Source: Lachnospiraceae bacterium
Lineage (GTDB): Bacteria; Bacillota; Clostridia; Lachnospirales; Lachnospiraceae
Direction of reading: 5' to 3'
Assembly: GCA_003488965.1 (NCBI GenBank)
Contig: DNJW01000170.1
Coordinates: 1 to 10,485 of the forward strand
DNA length: 10,485 bases
Position 1 is the first letter of the stretch. Each line of letters opens with the position of its first letter. Shown piece after piece: positions 7,194 through 10,485 of the stretch. The notes under the pieces are model-generated. The model worked only from the letters and a program-made list of their open reading frames with translations, ran no database searches and was not told the DNA's origin. The translations under genes and the position numbers were made by a program.

Positions 7194-10100
7194 ATGCCCA
7201 AAAGGATAGATATTCATAAGGTACTTATTATTGGTTCCGGTCCAATTATTATCGGCCAGGCCTGTGAATTCGATTATTCGGGAACACAGGCCTGTAAAGC
7301 GCTCCGCAGGCTGGGTTATGAAATCGTGCTGGTGAATTCCAATCCGGCTACGATTATGACAGACCCGGAGACTGCGGATGTTACTTATATTGAACCGCTG
7401 AACGTAGAAAGACTGACACAGATTATTGAAAAAGAACGCCCAGACGCTCTGCTTCCCAATCTGGGAGGGCAATCCGGGCTTAATTTGTGCGCGGAATTAA
7501 ATAAAGCAGGAATTTTAGATAAATATCAGGTAAAAATTATCGGTGTGCAGGCAGATGCCATTGAACGGGGCGAAGACCGGATTGAGTTTAAGAAGACCAT
7601 GAACAGCCTGGGCATTGAGATGGCCCGCAGCGAGGTGGCATATTCCGTGGAAGAAGCTCTTTCCATTGCGGAAAAGCTTGGTTATCCGGTGGTTCTGCGT
7701 CCGGCATATACCATGGGAGGAGCCGGAGGCGGCCTTGTTTACAACAAAGAGGAATTAAAAGTTGTCTGTGCCAGAGGCCTGCAGGCCAGTCTGGTAGGCC
7801 AGGTTCTGGTAGAGGAATCCATCTTAGGATGGGAGGAGCTGGAGCTGGAAGTGGTCCGGGATGCGGATAATAATATTATTACTGTATGTTTTATTGAAAA
7901 TATTGACCCCTTGGGGGTGCATACCGGAGACTCCTTCTGCGCTGCCCCGATGCTGACGATTTCAAAGGAATGCCAGAAAAGGCTTCAAGAGCAGGCATAT
8001 AAAATAGTAGAATCTGTGCAGGTAATTGGAGGTACGAACGTACAGTTTGCCCATGACCCTGTTTCTGACCGTATTGTCGTTATCGAAATCAATCCCCGTA
8101 CATCACGTTCTTCCGCCTTGGCTTCTAAAGCTACAGGCTTTCCTATCGCCCTTGTTTCCGCCATGCTGGCAGCAGGGCTGACCTTAAAGGATATCCCCTG
8201 CGGCAAATACGGAACATTGGATAAATATGTGCCGGACGGCGATTACGTAGTAATTAAGTTTGCCCGCTGGGCGTTTGAAAAATTCAAAGGGGTAGAGGAC
8301 AAGCTGGGAACCCAGATGCGCGCGGTAGGCGAAGTAATGAGTATCGGTAAAAATTATAAGGAAGCTTTTCAGAAAGCAATCCGTTCTTTGGAAACAGGCC
8401 GTTACGGTCTGGGACATGTAAAAGATTTTGACTCTTTGACAAAGGAAGAGCTGCTCCACAGACTGATTACCCCATCCAGCGAAAGGCATTTCCTGATGTA
8501 TGAGGCATTGCGCAAAGGGGCAACGGTAGAAGAAATTTATGAAATCACAAAAGTAAAGGCTTACTTTATCGGGCAGATGAAAGAACTGGTAGAGGAAGAG
8601 GAAAAGATTTTGAAATATAGAGGCCGGATGCCGGAGGATGGCTTGCTTATTGCGGCGAAAAAAGACGGATTTTCGGATAAATATTTGAGCCAGCTGCTGG
8701 AGATACCGGAGGAAGACATCCGATGCCGCCGTATTGCGCTGGGAGTAGAGGAAGCCTGGGAAGGGGTTCATGTCAGCGGAACGCAGGACAGTGCCTACTA
8801 TTATTCTACCTACAATGGGGAGGATAAGAATCCGGTAAATACCGATAAGCCCAAAATTATGATTCTCGGCGGCGGTCCGAACCGTATCGGCCAGGGGATT
8901 GAGTTTGACTATTGCTGTGTACACGCGGCAATGGCATTGAAAAAACTGGGTTTTGAAACGATTATTGTCAACTGCAATCCGGAAACGGTTTCCACGGACT
9001 ACGATACTTCCGATAAATTATATTTCGAGCCTTTGACACTGGAGGATGTGCTGAGCATTTATCATAAAGAAAAGCCTCTGGGAGTGATTGCCCAGTTTGG
9101 AGGACAGACGCCTTTAAATCTGGCAGCGGAACTGGAAAAGAACGGGGTCAGGATTTTAGGTACGTCCCCTTCGGTAATTGATTTGGCAGAGGATAGGGAT
9201 CAGTTTAGGGAAATTATGGAAAAGCTGGGCATTCCTATGCCGGAATCAGGTATGGCGGCTACCGTAGGAGAAGCAGTTGCCATTGCCGGTAAAATCGGTT
9301 ATCCTGTTATGGTGCGTCCTTCTTATGTGCTGGGAGGCCGGGGAATGGAAGTGGTATACGATGATGAAAGCATGACCGAATATATGAATGCGGCGGTAGG
9401 GGTTACCCCGGACAGACCGATTCTGATTGACCGTTTCCTGAACCATGCGCTGGAGTGCGAAGCGGATGCCATCAGCGACGGAACCCATGCATTTGTGCCG
9501 GCGGTAATGGAGCATATTGAACTGGCGGGAATCCATTCCGGCGATTCCGCCTGTATCATACCTTCGGTACATATATCCGATGAAAACGTGAAAACCATCA
9601 AGGAATATACGAGGAAAATAGCGGAGCAGATGCATGTGAAGGGATTGATGAACATGCAGTATGCCATTGAAAAGGACAAGGTTTTTGTGCTGGAGGCTAA
9701 TCCGAGGGCATCCCGTACGGTACCGCTGGTATCCAAGGTCTGCAATATCCGTATGGTTCCTTTGGCAACGGATATTATTACTTCCGAAATTACCGGCCGT
9801 CCTTCACCTATTCCGGAGCTGGAGGAACAGGTGATTCCTAATTACGGGGTAAAAGAAGCAGTATTTCCTTTTAATATGTTTCAGGAGGTAGACCCTGTGC
9901 TGGGACCGGAGATGCGTTCCACAGGGGAGGTTCTCGGTTTGTCCGCTTCTTACGGCGAGGCTTTCTTCAAGGCACAGGAAGCAGCACAGTCCAAGCTTCC
10001 GTTGGAGGGAACGGTACTGATTTCCGTCAACGATAAGGATAAGGATGAGGTAATTGAAGCGGCAAGAAGTTTTGCCGAAGACGGTTTTAAGATTGTAGCT

Positions 10101-10415
10101 ACCGGGGGAACCTATGACTTGATTGCGGCAGCAGGCATTCCCGCAGTAAAAGTGAAAAAAATGTACGAGGGCCGTCCGAATATCGGAGATATGATTACCA
10201 ATGGGGATATTCAGCTGGTAATAAATTCGCCGATAGGCAAAAATGGGGCCCATGACGACAGCTATCTGAGAAAGGCAGCGATTAAAGCAAAGGTGCCTTA
10301 TTTCACAACAGTTGCGGCAGCAAGGGTGACGGCGGAGGGTATTCATTATGTGAAGACCCATGAAGACAGTGAACTGAAATCCCTGCAGGAACTGCATAGT
10401 GAAATTCATGGATAG
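7194..10415 (+). CDS. carB: Carbamoyl-phosphate synthase large subunit
   Basis: 1073-aa enzyme, the same length as E. coli CarB. It makes carbamoyl phosphate from bicarbonate, ammonia (supplied as glutamine-derived ammonia by CarA) and 2 ATP, for pyrimidine and arginine synthesis in the cytosol. The two homologous halves are clear. The first has GSGPIIIGQACEFDYSG near residue 15 and an ATP-grasp loop GGAGGGLVY. The second starts near 553 with GGGPNRIGQGIEFDY and has GGRGMEVVY. The oligomerisation region lies between, about 400-550. The C-terminal MGS-like allosteric domain begins near 938 (GTVLISVND) and contains ATGGT and INSPIG. ATG 7194 has AGGAGG at 7181-7186. No carA lies immediately upstream, which is unusual, so CarA is presumably encoded elsewhere or downstream. 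It has its own promoter. Confidence 0.98.
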   Translation: MPKRIDIHKVLIIGSGPIIIGQACEFDYSGTQACKALRRLGYEIVLVNSNPATIMTDPETADVTYIEPLNVERLTQIIEKERPDALLPNLGGQSGLNLCAELNKAGILDKYQVKIIGVQADAIERGEDRIEFKKTMNSLGIEMARSEVAYSVEEALSIAEKLGYPVVLRPAYTMGGAGGGLVYNKEELKVVCARGLQASLVGQVLVEESILGWEELELEVVRDADNNIITVCFIENIDPLGVHTGDSFCAAPMLTISKECQKRLQEQAYKIVESVQVIGGTNVQFAHDPVSDRIVVIEINPRTSRSSALASKATGFPIALVSAMLAAGLTLKDIPCGKYGTLDKYVPDGDYVVIKFARWAFEKFKGVEDKLGTQMRAVGEVMSIGKNYKEAFQKAIRSLETGRYGLGHVKDFDSLTKEELLHRLITPSSERHFLMYEALRKGATVEEIYEITKVKAYFIGQMKELVEEEEKILKYRGRMPEDGLLIAAKKDGFSDKYLSQLLEIPEEDIRCRRIALGVEEAWEGVHVSGTQDSAYYYSTYNGEDKNPVNTDKPKIMILGGGPNRIGQGIEFDYCCVHAAMALKKLGFETIIVNCNPETVSTDYDTSDKLYFEPLTLEDVLSIYHKEKPLGVIAQFGGQTPLNLAAELEKNGVRILGTSPSVIDLAEDRDQFREIMEKLGIPMPESGMAATVGEAVAIAGKIGYPVMVRPSYVLGGRGMEVVYDDESMTEYMNAAVGVTPDRPILIDRFLNHALECEADAISDGTHAFVPAVMEHIELAGIHSGDSACIIPSVHISDENVKTIKEYTRKIAEQMHVKGLMNMQYAIEKDKVFVLEANPRASRTVPLVSKVCNIRMVPLATDIITSEITGRPSPIPELEEQVIPNYGVKEAVFPFNMFQEVDPVLGPEMRSTGEVLGLSASYGEAFFKAQEAAQSKLPLEGTVLISVNDKDKDEVIEAARSFAEDGFKIVATGGTYDLIAAAGIPAVKVKKMYEGRPNIGDMITNGDIQLVINSPIGKNGAHDDSYLRKAAIKAKVPYFTTVAAARVTAEGIHYVKTHEDSELKSLQELHSEIHG

Positions 10416-10434
10416 GTGGTTGTGAAACCCTAGG

Positions 10435-10454
10435 TTGTGAGAATATTCTGACAA
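10435..10454. promoter_or_regulatory. Near-perfect 20-bp palindrome downstream of carB, operator-like
   Basis: TTGTGAGAATATTCTGACAA is symmetrical at 18 of 20 positions, with a perfect AGAATATTCT core. It is AT-rich with no GC stem or T-run, so it does not resemble a terminator. It lies 20 bases after the carB stop, in the 70-base tail of the window. It may be an operator of the next gene. No binding protein can be named. Confidence 0.35.
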
Positions 10455-10485
10455 TATATTTCCTGAAACTCCAAATGTGCTAAGC

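Noticed and set aside
8184..8924. Long minus-strand open frame of 246 codons inside carB.
   Set aside because: It is antisense to a highly conserved coding region, and its translation is Phe/Tyr/His-rich with no recognisable domain, typical of a shadow frame.

Overview
The window looks like a chromosomal segment of a low-to-moderate GC Gram-positive anaerobe of the Clostridia, most likely a Lachnospiraceae gut-type organism. This is inferred from the strong AGGAGG-type ribosome binding sites, the PTS and regulator family types and the general protein flavour. No 16S rRNA or other decisive marker is present. All eight protein genes appear intact.

Layout. On the minus strand (41-1948) lies a LicR/MtlR-type PRD transcriptional regulator. 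It is divergent from a plus-strand catabolic operon (2191-6777). The operon encodes the three separate subunits of a lactose/cellobiose-family PTS (IIB, IIC, IIA), a family-1 glycoside hydrolase of the 6-phospho-beta-glycosidase type, a Cof-type HAD phosphatase and a stand-alone HPr. A 416-base non-coding stretch follows. It holds a 145-bp palindromic, MITE-like element with perfect 14-bp terminal inverted repeats flanked by 8-bp direct repeats, then a strong sigma-A-type promoter and a structured leader. Next is carB (7194-10415), the large subunit of carbamoyl-phosphate synthase, with no carA beside it. The last 70 bases contain a near-perfect 20-bp palindrome that may be an operator for a gene beyond the window.

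How the genes work together (inference). A beta-glycoside would be imported and phosphorylated by IIC-IIB-IIA, with phosphate possibly supplied by the operon's own HPr. It would then be processed by the GH1 enzyme, and a phosphorylated product may be dephosphorylated by the HAD protein. The divergent regulator, which carries PTS phosphorylation domains, would sense the phosphorylation state of the system.

Most interesting signal. Several parts of this PTS operon differ from their families at key residues. The GH1 acid/base Glu is Gln (NQ instead of NE), as in plant myrosinases. The IIC lacks the conserved GIHG histidine. The IIA lacks the second histidine of HxxxH. The HPr has no serine at position 46. 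Yet the GH1 nucleophile and phosphate-binding loop, the IIA and HPr phospho-histidines, the IIB cysteine and the IIC NINEP motif are all retained. Together these suggest a functional but divergent system for an atypical glycoside, with a phospho-thioglycoside or other good-leaving-group substrate as a testable hypothesis.
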